Source: Phytophthora colocasiae (Eukaryota; Oomycota; Peronosporomycetes; Peronosporales; Peronosporaceae). From it: a stretch of 64,000 bases of DNA. The notes beneath the pieces were generated by a model. The model had not been told where the DNA came from. It was given only the letters and a program-made list of their open reading frames with translations, and did not search any database. Where the stretch lies: assembly GCA_018806915.1 (NCBI GenBank), contig JAGKQI010000104.1, positions 744,001 through 808,000 on the forward strand, written 5' to 3'. A program made the position numbers and the translations under genes. Positions 53,746-64,000 of this stretch are shown here, in pieces (within the stretch, counting starts at the first letter, position 1; each line of letters opens with the position of its first letter).

Positions 53746-55333
53746 GCCTACTTTAAAATACACGATAAATTTCATCATTCATATATTACTTCACAACTTA
53801 TAAAGAGTCACGTAGTAACATGAGTTTTTTCCCTTAAGAACTTTAACAGATAAAGGTTTTCTCATTTACTTACGGTAAGGTTTTTACTCAAAGAGTTTTC
53901 CCTGGCACACAGCCGCCAAATTTACATTTACATTTACAATAGAACAAAATGTGAAGAAACAAGAATGAAATATATTAAGAACTTAATCTAAAAGTGCAAC
54001 TTTACGAACGAACATCACTCTGTCAATCCACTCACCGTAGTTGTCCAAAGGACGCTGAGACGAGTCGTCCAAAACTGTCTTCTGGGCACCACGGACCTGG
54101 AGGACAAATGCATGTCCAACTGCCAAAGTGTTGCTGGCAGCAATATGTAATTGCAATACAAAAGCCCGAAAAAGTTTCCATGATATGCCACGAGAAAGGT
54201 CTTGACCAAGTTCTGTACCTGTAGCGAGAAAGTCTTCAATGTGTGTATTCCGAACTCCAAACAAGTAGCAATGCATGTTGAATTTCTTGCTGTTACATTC
54301 GGTAGAGTAGATGTCTTGGGCGTAGTTATCCTCAAAGCTAATTCTTGAACTACCGTACAATGCATACGGCTAACCTGGGCAGACCTAGGCATGATCTCCG
54401 GGGCTGGCGTTTGATAACGGAACCCCAGACCAATCTGCCAGATCAACGCAGGCTAACCAATACACGTACAATAGTTGCAATGAAATTGACACCAACCACA
54501 GTCAACGGCACTGAATTTAATGCTCCAGAAGTCACTAGCAAATTCAAACAACCACAAGAATGCTCCACACGCCACTGGCAAACAGAAAAAATGCTCCAAA
54601 TGTCACTGAAAGCACAAAACTCAGTGCTAAAGTCTTCAAAGTACGGTAGTCGATCACTTCTTGCTCAGGAAACTGCTTACAAACTTCAGAAGCTGCTGAA
54701 ATATCCAATGAGACTTTCACGAGACGCTGTACTGGCAGTATAGATGCTGAACGAGCCGAAGAGACTTTGACGAGACGCTGTGCAGGCTGTCGAGATGCTG
54801 AGGTATGCTAGAAGGCGCAGAAGTGGAAATGAGCTGCTCTGTGGACACACAGAAGCATGTAGGTTCCGCCGAGCCGCACAAAGCACGATTGAGACCTGCT
54901 GACAGCATATCAACATGCTTTTTCTTAAATGTTTGGCGTCTGTAGCCAAAAGGTTATGCTGCTCTGCCACGCACGTGCAGATAAGACAGCCACATGTATC
55001 GTCTCACTTCAACAATCGTACTCTTAAAATCTATCACTCTAAAACTTAATTCGTTTTGCACTTACACCTCATTTTTAAATCTACCACCTGATGTACAGGT
55101 GGCCGAATGGTGATTTGGACACACCTCGCCAGAAAACCGCCCTGGTGAGGAGAGTCCAAATCCGGTCTCCGTTTGGCCGTAGGGCCTCTAGGAGCTTCAA
55201 AAACGAAAAATACTTGATTTCGTGTAGCCATTTTGTGGATTGACTGAACACTTTTAAAAGGGTTTTAACAGACCAATATAAACACGTATATTTTATTATC
55301 CAATGATGTTCCCTGATGTCGATCCAGGGAGGC
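53746..55333 (+). other. Copia-2 3' untranslated region
   Basis: 1.6 kb after pol. Contains the aaggttttc/gttttccctgg motifs also seen in Copia-1, a 125-aa minus-strand frame (53983-54360) without recognised domains, and a polypurine string (ccagggaggc) ending at the 3' LTR. Confidence 0.6.
54710..54815 (+). repeat. Imperfect tandem repeat (~51 bp, two units)
   Basis: gagactttcacgagacgctg recurs about 51 bp downstream with one base changed; each unit is followed by a gatgctga string. Confidence 0.65.
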
Positions 55334-55612
55334 TGTTGAGGTTAGGGCTCGTTCACAGGGACCACCTCTACACCGTGTCTTCTATAAACTAATAATGAAG
55401 AGACACGGTACTTTTGACTCTAATAAATAATGTACTAAAATGTCTGTGACATCAGTACGATGAATGGTAGCGGCAATTCTAGACTACGTTTCTGAATGCC
55501 GCATACTATTTTCTAGTGAGTAGCTATCTACTTTCTTAAACATTAATCTTACTTCTTCTTTTTATCTCTTCTACCCTACTTCCTTCAAGCTGCGCCCAAG
55601 TTCCCCGCAACA
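55334..55612 (+). repeat. Copia-2 3' LTR
   Basis: 279 bp, followed by the target duplication ggccc at 55613-55617. Confidence 0.94.
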
Positions 55613-56796
55613 GGCCCCGCCAATATATTATGGCATTATTTTTCTTATTGATAATGACATGTAGAGCAACCATCACTAAAATCTTGTCGCTCTCATATCT
55701 CACCGCCGCTGAATTGGCAGAATGAAGCAGAACTGAAGCGCTCATGAGATTCAGAAGGGGGGGTTTACCTCGATAACTCTCCCGACGCGCACCCAATCGC
55801 AACTAACACCCATACAACGTACATCATCACCCCGATTCTAATTAAATTTTGATTTAAAAATGCAGGATTGAGGGCATCGGGAGTAAAATAAGGAGAAGGA
55901 TCTGGCGGGTGTGCTGTGGGTCGAGTGAGGAGAACTGAATATGTCTTCGATTAACGAGTGGTCTTCATACAGTAGCTGTGGCCACCGGTCTATATAATAC
56001 TGTAAATCCCGATATATGTTATATTGCACGAAATTGAGGATGAGGGTACAATTAGTTATTACAGTATATTATTGAAAATTATTATTACGAGTATTGAATT
56101 TTGAGGAGCCCTGATCTGTACCAGAGTTGGGCTTCGAAGTGTACTAGGAATCACTTTTCTACTTCGAAGTATTAACTATCATGCTGTTCAGCTTTCACCG
56201 ATGCGATGACTCGCACAGGAGCCGATTTGTATGTTTAGTGTCCTGATTGACTACATGACATTGTCACAAATTCCAACCAAACACTGCCAACGGATAACAC
56301 TTAGCCTTGGTTGAAATGGTTAAGCTTGTTTGGCGGGAGCGTTTGGGATGGATGGAAAAGTGCTTTGATTCAAATAAGGGAGTACAAAGTGCTGGATCGC
56401 TATCACCAACAGTCTTGCCAAAGAATGAAGGTCGCCAGTAATCTCCACCAAAACGAAATCATAGCAGAGCAACAGTTGTCAAAAGGGGTGCTCACAGAGC
56501 TACTTGCCCTCGAAGTTCGTTCGCAACTGCGCGCCTGTAGTGTCTTCCGACGCTTGCTTGAGAATTCGAAGGTTAGTTGAATTCTGTTCTCTTACATGCA
56601 CTGTCCGGTAACTACTCTGTAGTGGTTACGGTTGGTTTCCTTCTTGTTGGTTTTCCTTTGCTACTTATGCATCGTGCAACGGACGCCGTGTCAGTTGCAA
56701 CTACAACTTGAGAGAGGAGTTTTGCTGGTCCAATGGCTTGCAGCCACTACATCGCCTTCCAAGCTAAACTCCGCTTGCTGCACTTGTTGCGATGTG
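55613..56796. other. Host flank and probable Gypsy-3 3' region
   Basis: Host DNA resumes at 55618; AT-rich. Somewhere here the 3' end of Gypsy-3 must lie, but its LTR cannot be delimited because the partner LTR is beyond base 64000. An 89-codon plus frame at 56311-56580 has no ATG until 56426 and no recognised domain. Confidence 0.4.
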
Positions 56797-57265
56797 CTAC
56801 TTCTTTGCTGTCTTTTTCTTTCTTTGACAGGGCTTCCTGTTCTTGTTCTTTTGCGTGTTGGTCTTGACCCCATTTGAAGGTGCCGTTTTCGTCTGCTTGT
56901 GGCTGAGGTTGATCACATACCGAATCAAGGCATTGTCATCGCTAGAATCCACGTATTACTGCAGCTTGGCTGGGACGTCCTCATACATGTTCTTGATGGG
57001 CTCCCAGGAATCCTCAATTTCCTCAAGGCCTTCCCAACCAACGAGCACTTCATATCCATGCGAGGGATGCTTCTTGTGCTGTTTGAACGTGTCGACTAAG
57101 GTAGATGTCCTGGTTTGCAATGTGCGGGATAATCTCTTCGTTGATGTCCAAGCTGCTATCAGCATAAAGTTTCAAACGTGACGCATGCACGTTGCGCGTG
57201 GCGCCACTGATAAGATGTTCAATGTCAAACGAATTGACCTTGGTACCAATCACCCTGAAAGGACC
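56797..57265 (-). pseudogene. Gypsy-3 pol C-terminus with chromodomain
   Basis: GPFRVIGTKVNSFDIEHLISG and VHASRLKLY (integrase C-terminal module), a frame change near 57100, then YEVLVGWEGLEEIEDSWEPIKNMYEDVP (chromodomain). After a TAA at 56953-56955 coding continues (YVDSSDDNALIRYVINL) to a basic Lys-rich end at 56797. Confidence 0.82.
57257..57265 (+). repeat. MULE target-site duplication, left
   Basis: gaaaggacc, repeated at 59900-59908; 9 bp, typical of Mutator-like elements. It lies in the integrase codons for G-P-F. Confidence 0.9.
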
Positions 57266-57307
57266 GGTAATCAATATTGGCGATCATAATCATGTTAGGT
57301 CACGTCG

Positions 57308-59056
57308 CTAAAAACATGTTAGATCACATGACCAAATCGCTTGGTCATGTAGAGAGTCAATGAACTTTATTGTGAAGTTAAGCTCCAATGATACTACCGG
57401 TTCAATCGTATTTTTCCTCTTCTTCATAGTCAAGTGAAGTGTCGTAAAGTATACCGAGGTCATCATCATCAGAGAGATGCTATCGTCAGTAGATCCATCG
57501 TTATCAGAAACAATGTCTGAATCACTATCAGAGGCTTCGTTTTCTTCTGTATCGGGTAAGGTAACTGCCCTTGGAAAACGTAAATTGGACCGCACAGGAG
57601 CCGTAGCATCTCCAGTGATAATACTTTTACGTAGTACCACGTTTTCACGTGCTATTTCCTCAATTACGCGAACGAATCGATCGAGATTTGGATGCGGTTT
57701 CATTCTTGCGTTCAATTCACGGTGAAATCGTTCCAGGGGATTGTTGGTTCGATTAACTATTTGCCTCTGCACTCCGTGGATGTTCCAGAGATCCGGTGGA
57801 TACATGTCCACCCAAGTCCTCAAAAAATATCCCCAAAACTGTTTCCACTTCTTCCGAGAGTATGGTAGATCCTTTGCGTCCAATCTAGACTTGATCTTCG
57901 CTTTTACCCACGCAACACCTTGTCCAACAATCTTACCGGGAGGGATAACTGTGAGCATATCCAGAACCCCAAAAGCCATAGCCACACCTACTTCGCTGTC
58001 TGGAAGAGCGTACTCCTTCATCTTCCGTCTACACGCCTGTTTAAAATGAAACAAGCATCCAATAAGGCGTGTAGACGGATAATGTCCCTGGATGGCGTTG
58101 ATAAGAGCGGATTCAAAGTCACAAACCACGTCCACAGGATTAGGCTGCTTTCCCAACGCGAACTCAATGCACTTAAACGTTTTCACGTACAATCCTTCCG
58201 TTTTGTTCGTTGCTAGCGTGAAAAATATTGGCAAAAACAAATCGGTCAGTGGATCGTACATCATCAGCGTGACGAACTGGTGATACGTTTTCGGAACGCA
58301 CCGAAAAGTGCCGTCAACAAACAAGTGAACTCCGTCGTAACGAAGTAAGTTACGTAATTCTGGATGTGACCATCCTATCAGCCGTTCGATTCCTGACTTC
58401 CCTGTCTTTGCCTTGTTGTCATCATGCCAAGTGTAGTGGAATTGCAGAAATCCAACCAAATCATTCTTGACTTTAGCTAGTGCTGGGCTTTCCAGCAAAG
58501 CAAAAATGTTAGAGCCGTAGGCTGATGCTCTGGCGTTGGAGACACGGTTGAGTACTTGCTTGTGTGAAAGCCCGCGTACGACACGCGTGGAAGCCGATTA
58601 AAACTTTGTGTAGGTTGCGGACCATATCGCCTTAGCCGCCATGTCCTCTTCAATCAGACCATCGACGAAAGCCTTCATCTCCTCCGTTACATCGACACAG
58701 TCGGATGCGTCATTGGCTTGGACACCAGGCGCGCCACTACGACAAGTATGTGGAACCATATTGTCGACATCAAATGTCATTGTCTCCGCGTAGAAAACAA
58801 GGGATCCGGGACATTTTTTTGGCGCTCTGTAAAAACTACATCGGTACGTGATTTTGACCGATGAGGTGTTTGCGCGTGTGTATTCGTAGCCTTGGTAGTA
58901 CCGCTTTGTGTCTCCGTCCCGTGCACTTGACTCGCGTTCAGTCCCTCCGGTAGAACTCCCAACAGCAGTCTGCAAGCTCACAGGAGCCAACGTAGTCGTC
59001 CCAAGTCCCTCTGGATCGAGTTCAGGGTCTATGCGAGCTGGTTGGCTGTGTTGCAA
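57308..59056 (-). pseudogene. MULE transposase with FLYWCH-type zinc finger (one internal stop)
   Basis: N-terminal zinc-binding domain: YYQGYEYTRANTSSVKITYRC, CPGSL, PHTC (FLYWCH-like DNA binding). The MULE catalytic domain has D in VDGTFRCVPKTYHQF, D in VVCDFESALINAI and E in NNPLERFHRELN, with C/H residues in GCLFHFKQACRRKM. A TAA at 58598-58600 is the only break in 582 codons; the frame is the same on both sides. No SWIM finger is visible after the catalytic domain. The acidic tail (DSDSDIVSDND) runs almost to the TIR. Confidence 0.87.
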
Positions 59057-59384
59057 TTGATTGTGTGGGGCCCTGGCTAGTTTTTGGCTGGTCTACGAGT
59101 TGACAGCAACAGCATCAGCTTAATCCACCTCTTCGTCGCGCTCCCGTACTGTTCAAAGGCTGGTTGGGGAAAACCTTCGATTCGAACGTTCTTTCCGAGG
59201 CCGCGTTGACGGTCTAGCCATAGTTGGGCCTGAACACAGTCGAAGAACTGGTTGTTCTATTAGTTGTCGAATGGGCACATGTACACGGAAGATCGATGAG
59301 CCTTGAACCCTGGGTGTTTCACTCGCTACAACTCGAAAAGGCGCCACCTCACAACGTCCGTTAAAAACCTACAAAAAATAAATA

Positions 59385-59448
59385 ACCACCGGGAGGAATC
59401 GGACCTCCATCACCCCTTTCGGGAGCTTTTCCATTAAGCTACGGTGGT
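59385..59448 (-). tRNA. tRNA-like sequence inside the MULE (short; anticodon unclear)
   Basis: On the minus strand: 7-bp acceptor stem ACCACCG/CGGTGGT, D-arm GCTT/AAGC with box A TAGCTTAATGG, T-arm GGAGG/CCTCC with box B GGTCCGATTCC. Only 16 nt lie between D- and T-arm where about 23 are normal, so the anticodon arm is truncated and no anticodon can be assigned. A T6 run about 8 nt downstream would serve as Pol III terminator. Probably a tRNA pseudogene or tRNA-derived transcript. Confidence 0.5.
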
Positions 59449-59899
59449 GGGCTGGAATAGTTTAAACAACAACGTAGAAGTTAGTTAACTAAGCTCAAAC
59501 TACAAACTCGAAAGTAAACAGGCGCGTACCGTTCATTGTCTGACGGGAAATTAACGGAATACCGCGACAACCCTCTTAGGCAAAAGTGGCCCCGCTCAAT
59601 TTGCCCTTCGGCAGTGAGCACGACGCAGGAACGAATGACTGTGTATCTTTGCAGTCGAGTACTATCTTTCGTTTTAAATTTTCCTTGACTTGATGGACAT
59701 TTGGCATGAAAGATGGAATAGATAGACTAGATTGATGCTTATTCTACAAGAAAGATCGATGTGCTAGGCATCTTAAACCATCGGCATGACCAATGTCATT
59801 TGGTCATGTGCCAAGCACATGAACAGGCAATTTGCACACGTGACCAAAAGGGAACTGCACGACGTGACCAAAGACGATGTGATCGCCAATATGTTCTTC

Positions 59900-60810
59900 G
59901 AAAGGACCAATCCATTTGACAGCAAGCTTGTTGGTATGTGTCTTCGCATCAACACGAGACCATACAACAAAATCACTGACATGGAAGTTCACTGGCTGAG
60001 CACCACGCTGATTAGATTTGTTACGCTTCGTTTGTTTCTCCTTTGCAGTCGTGATGGCGTTATGCATGTCATTGATGCTGCTCCTCACTCGATCCACTGC
60101 CATTTGAATGTCAGGAGTAAAGTTGCTCGCATCCTTCAGGTTTTTTGCAATGGCATCCTTGCCATCCAGCACTCTCTGTAGCGGTGTTGTTGCTCGTAGA
60201 CCTGGCGTGTGGTTTGCCGGCAACTGGGCTGTGGTTCAGATTGGCCTGGATTAAAGGCACCAACGTCATTTAATTTTCCTGCTAGATTTTCACTCCAGCA
60301 GCATAACACGAACTACTTGCAGTATATCACGATTTAGGCGTTCAACGCTGCCGTTTATCCACGGACAGTATGCCACGGTAAAGCTCTGAGTCATCTGCGT
60401 CTTGTGACACAATTCTTCGAGTAGCTGGTTCTTGAAGTGGGCTGCAGTGTCACTGATCAGTAATTGCGGCATGCCATAGCGACTGCTCCATTGAAGGATA
60501 GCATTCGCTGCAGTTGCAGAATCGGCTGAGGTGCATTCTATCAGCTCGCAAAAGTGTGAAAAATCATCCTTGAGGACGAGTAAATAGTTCTTAGTTTCAT
60601 TGTAGTCGCCGATGAAGAGATAATCCATGTGAAGAGCTTCATTCCGCTTCTTCGACCGATACGTTTCTCCCCATGGTCTTGGCACAATATTACCACCCTT
60701 TACATGGCAACACAAGAGGCAGCGAGTACAAAATTTGCGTGCTAGAGTCTCAAGCTTGGCAATCATGAAGTGTTCTTGGAGGTGGTTTATCATCACCTTC
60801 ACCCCCCCGA
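59900..60810 (-). pseudogene. Gypsy-3 integrase
   Basis: Zinc-module end KFCTRCLLCCHVKG; core acidic residues in LHMDYLFIGDYNE, LISDTAAHFKNQLL and NGSVERLNRDILQ; then the C-terminal region (VWSRVDAKTHTNKLAVKWIGPF), cut by the MULE at G-P-F. The frame changes between 60290 and 60223. Confidence 0.83.
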
Positions 60811-62652
60811 TGGCATGAGCTTTGATCCTCCTGACAAGAAACAGATAATCGCTCGTCTCTGTGAGCTGGTCAACGAAGCAGTGGAAAATGGTTTCCCTCC
60901 TGAACGAAAAAAGGAGCTGCTTGATGTGGTCACGCGCTATGATATATGGAGATTGGTCATTGGCAATGACCCTCCTTCAAAAATTGAGCCCTTCGTGATT
61001 CGATTCAAGGATGACACAGATCCAATTCGTTGCAAGCCCAGGACTTACGCTCCAGCTGAGCGTGACTGGATGAAGAGCTTCAATGAATCCCTGGTCAATC
61101 TGGGCTGGGTGTACCGCAACGAGACAAGCCGATGGGCGAGTCCGGCGCGTCCGGTTAAGAAACCAGGCAAATCTGGCGGACTTCGACAAGTGGTTGATTT
61201 TCGCAGGACTAATGCTCGAGTATTACCGCTGGCAGGAACGATGCCAAGTCTAAGTACTCGTTTGCAGCATGTAAAAATAAGAAGCACAAGCAGACAGTGG
61301 ACTTTATCAAGAGCTTTTGGCAGATGGCCCTAGCAAGGATTAGTCAAGAATCACAGTCGTACATGACCGATGACGGTATTTTCACTCCAACACGTCTGCA
61401 ACAAGGCTCTGTGGATTCGTCCATTCACTTCCAGCAGTCTGTCGAGAAAATAATGTGTGAAGCGAAATTATTGTATGAACACGTACTCACGGGGTTGATG
61501 ATCTACTGATTCACGATTGACGAAATTCTCGTGATACTGGACCGTGTGTACAGCACGCTAGCAAAGTATGGACTGTTCCTCGGCCTCAACAAGATCTGTC
61601 TGTATACTCAGCATGCCAAATGGTGTGGCCGTGTCATCGCACCCGATGGAGTAGCTTATGATCCCGAGAAGATACAAACTCTGATCAACATCCCAGAACC
61701 TAAGACGATTACAGCAATTCCTGTGTGCTGCCGGGTGGATGCGGAATTCTCTCGTGGATTTTGCACGAGTTGCAGCCCCTCTGCACAATCGATTGCAAGA
61801 GACGCTAGTTGGTACCAAACGCACAAAACACGTTGCTGCAAGATTGGCGATCACTTTGACTGCCGAAGAACAGCAAAGTTTTGGACAAGTGAAGAAATTA
61901 CTTGCCAATTCGGCCACGTTAGTGACTCCTGATGATACAGATGAGTTAATCCTAATGACGGACGCAAGTGACGTTGGGTGGAGCATTATCCTGACTGTTG
62001 TGCACGACTGGAGCCCGACTACAAGCATCGTAGATCAACATCAACAACTTGTTCACTGCATGAGTGGCACGTTCAAAGGCGCATCTAAGCACTGGAGTGT
62101 CACGGAAAAGGAAGCGTTCCCGATTATAAAAGCCGCACCTGAGCTAGACTACTTGCTCATTCGCTCAAAAGGCTTCCGCCTGTATTCGGATCACCGCAAC
62201 TTAATTTTTATCTTTGCACATGGTGATGAGATCAAAAAGCATGTGCGTGGGAAACTACAGCGATGGAGTTTAAAGCTGAATGAGCTTCGCTACACGATTT
62301 AACATATCAGTGGCGACGACAATGTCTGGGCAGACATGATTTCCAGGTGGGCTCAAGCACCCTCGCCTAGTAAATCAAGTATCATGAAGCGCCTACGTAT
62401 TCATGAAGAAAACAAGCGCACGCCACAGACACAGCCAACCAAATCCACACAGCAACTTCGACCTTTGCACACTGATGCTGACTGGCCAACGTTTGAGGAG
62501 ATTGTCGCCGCTCAAGCGAGCGCGCAGGCAGAACGACCCCCACATCTAACGGATAGTACCGATGGTGGTTGGCGTGACCAGGCTGGACGTTTGTGGATCC
62601 CGCCAAGTGCTGCAGTGCTCTTGGAGCGGTTAATGGTGATTGCTCATTGTGG
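60811..62652 (+). pseudogene. Gypsy-3 reverse transcriptase/RNase H block, inverted
   Basis: Reads on the plus strand, opposite to gag and integrase of the same element. Seen: SRWASPARPVKKPGKSGGLRQVVDFRRTN, FIKSFWQMALARISQESQ, a degenerate active site (IDEILV where IDD/VDD is expected, after a TGA near 61508), RNase H (LMTDASDVGWSIIL, VTEKEAFPIIKA, YSDHRNLIFIF), then WIPPSAAVLLERLMVIAHCG, the start of the integrase zinc module. At least four frame breaks. Confidence 0.82.
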
Positions 62653-64000
62653 AACAATGGAGGTACAGCAGACTCGAAAGGGTCAAAATCAATAATTTCT
62701 TGGTTCGCCAGAGCAGCAATTTGTTCATCCACATCAATTCCAAGTGCCTTCAAAGTCAGCCATCCCAAAAGAAATTCATCTTCTTTAGTCTCCGTGATAA
62801 TGCACGTCACATTCCTCATCCGAACTTTACCAGCAGGCGTCAGTAGCTCCAAATCCAGCTCAATGGCTTCTTGACACGTTATAATCGCTCCACCGACCGC
62901 CTTGGCATCCACAGGTTTTTCCAGACGCCGAGTTAGCGCCGTTGGGCATGCCGGAATAATTTCTTCGACAATGTATCGCGGGATCACATTGTACTTCGTG
63001 CCGTTATCGGGGTGATAGGTCATGACAACCACTCCGTTGAACGCAACATGCTTGGGCTCCAACTCGTCACTTGCTTGCAGAAAGCGCTTCATTGTAGAGG
63101 CCTCAGTATTCTTCTTTTGATCCATGAACGCTTGTACAGCAGCTTTCTTCTGTTCCGCTGTAGCTGTGGGGCAGTCACTCACCCAGTGTGCTCCTTTGAA
63201 GTGAAGGCACGCGAGCTGGAGCGTCATCTCGCTTCCGAGCTGCTGGTGCAGCTGATCGTTCGCCAGCCTGAAGTCGAACGCCGTTTTGCTACTTGCCTTC
63301 GGCTGTGCTTTTTAGCGACTTGCTTTGGGTCTTGTCCCTGTTTGTCTGGTTTTGGTACAGGTCATATGATTGCTGATTTTTCAGGGCTTCAGCCTTGATC
63401 ACATCAAAGAGACGTGGCACACTGCTTTTTGCTGTTTGATCAATGTCTAGACGTAGTTGCACTTGTTCCTTCGGACAGGCTGGACGCAGATTTTCAATCA
63501 GCAACTTGCATTTCAGCTTGTCGTTGTTCTCTAACGTATTGCCTAGACCATTTTCTTCAATTAGTTCCTCAAACCGATCAAAGTAGTTTAGAATGCGAGC
63601 TTTCACATCTTTCTGCTTTAGATCGATTCTTAGATGTTGACTCATGATGGCATGCACGTTCGGGACTTGATCATTAATTGTGCTCGCGATGATTTGCGAG
63701 ATTGCTTCAATCAGCTTGTGGTTCGTCATCTCAGCCATGTTCACTTTCAACTCAAGCTCACAGAACGTCTTCAACAAGCGTTTGTTGATCGTGTCTATAG
63801 CAGGGATTATTACCGGGACTCCTGACAGCGGGAAGTCGCGGCGGCCTCGTATAGTTCACTCTCTCGTTTCCATTTGACGAGGGCTTCGTGCGAGAAGCAT
63901 GTAATTGGTGGCGGTTCCTGCGCCGTCCAAAGCTTCATTGCAGCTTGCACTGTGGTTGAGTCACCGACCTCACCGACAGTGTTCGCACGGCTACGCATTT
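62653..64000 (-). pseudogene. Gypsy-3 gag and protease (enters from right edge)
   Basis: Gag helices (KLKCKLLIENLRPACPKEQVQLRL) at 63289-63777, with more N-terminal gag up to 63998. A zinc-knuckle relic CLHFKGAHWVSDC has its second Cys replaced by Phe. The protease-like region has HPDNGTKYNVIPR in place of the DSG box and EDEFLLGWLTLKALGID as flap signature. It ends at the inversion breakpoint after DFDPFES. Confidence 0.75.

Larger units (their letters stand above)
48135..55612 (+). mobile_element. Copia-2: near-complete Ty1/copia element
   Basis: 7.5 kb, LTRs 279 bp (TGTTG..CAACA), TSD ggccc on both sides (48130-48134, 55613-55617). One LTR mismatch is visible (atgag/atcag), so the insertion is very recent. 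Gag, protease, integrase, RT and RNase H are all present. The frame is broken by a hAT insertion, a shift in gag, a shift in integrase and one TAA. Confidence 0.94.
57266..59899 (-). mobile_element. Mutator-like DNA transposon (MULE) inside Gypsy-3 integrase
   Basis: 2634 bp with imperfect terminal inverted repeats of about 45 bp sharing ATATTGGCGATCA and GGTCACGTCG. Subterminal palindromes of the form CATGACCAA..TTGGTCATG lie at 57327-57349 and 59786-59809. It encodes one transposase on the minus strand. The 9-bp duplication and the rejoined G-P-F codons fix the ends. Confidence 0.9.
56797..64000 (-). mobile_element. Gypsy-3: decayed chromodomain Gypsy with inverted RT block and a MULE insertion
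   Basis: Minus-strand element entering from the right edge: gag and protease (64000 to about 62653), RT/RNase H on the opposite strand (about 60810-62652), integrase (60810 to 59900), MULE (57266-59899), integrase end and chromodomain (57265 to 56797). Many stops and shifts make it a dead copy. Confidence 0.85.

Noticed and set aside
56311..56580. 89-aa plus frame as a host gene
   Set aside because: Starts at TTG, no recognised domain, no promoter motif; cannot be supported.
1..64000. CRISPR arrays, bacterial operons, RXLR/CRN effector genes
   Set aside because: Short repeats found are LTR-internal or coding repeats without spacer structure. The genome is eukaryotic. No secreted protein with an RXLR or LFLAK motif was seen.

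Overview
The window is nuclear DNA of an oomycete, most likely Phytophthora or a close relative. Four things point there: very small introns (58-73 bp where the ends can be fixed), compact host genes, two clean matches to the oomycete Inr/FPR core promoter (CATTYYNCAWTTT) in front of host genes, and a dense load of nested LTR retrotransposons including a chromodomain Gypsy element with a second, archaeal-type RNase H.

1-8.4 kb is a gene island: a DHX33-like DEAH RNA helicase (minus, 3' part outside the window), a five-exon COP9 signalosome subunit 7 (minus), a five-exon NSE2/MMS21-type SUMO ligase (plus, divergent from CSN7 with 123 bp between start codons), a 791-aa protein with a decayed 2-oxoglutarate-oxygenase-like fold, and a tandem two-domain glutathione S-transferase (GST).

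8.4-48.1 kb is one Copia element (Copia-1; 223-bp LTRs, TSD gattg) swollen by nested events. A Gypsy element (Gypsy-2; LTR about 1.36-1.38 kb) landed in its gag (TSD ccac). A segment running from the GST 3' end through the Copia-1 5' end into Gypsy-2 was then tandemly duplicated with a period of 12,984 bp. This gives two truncated Gypsy-2 copies, a third solo LTR and two extra GST 3' fragments. A further Gypsy element (Gypsy-1; 316-bp LTRs, TSD actgt) sits only in the first unit, 3 bp inside its LTR. Gypsy-1 and Gypsy-2 both carry a long open frame antisense to gag-pol near the 3' LTR end.

48.1-55.6 kb is a second Copia element (Copia-2; 279-bp LTRs with one visible mismatch, TSD ggccc) with a 561-bp non-autonomous hAT insertion in gag. 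Removing the four annotated insertions restores contiguous host DNA downstream of the GST gene.

55.6-64 kb holds a decayed third Gypsy (Gypsy-3, minus). Its RT/RNase H block is inverted relative to gag and integrase, and its integrase is split by a MULE DNA transposon (9-bp TSD) that carries a tRNA-like sequence.

All retroelements have frameshifts, stops or active-site changes as assembled. Some are single-base homopolymer differences that could be sequencing error. Others are shared between duplicated copies and therefore look real.
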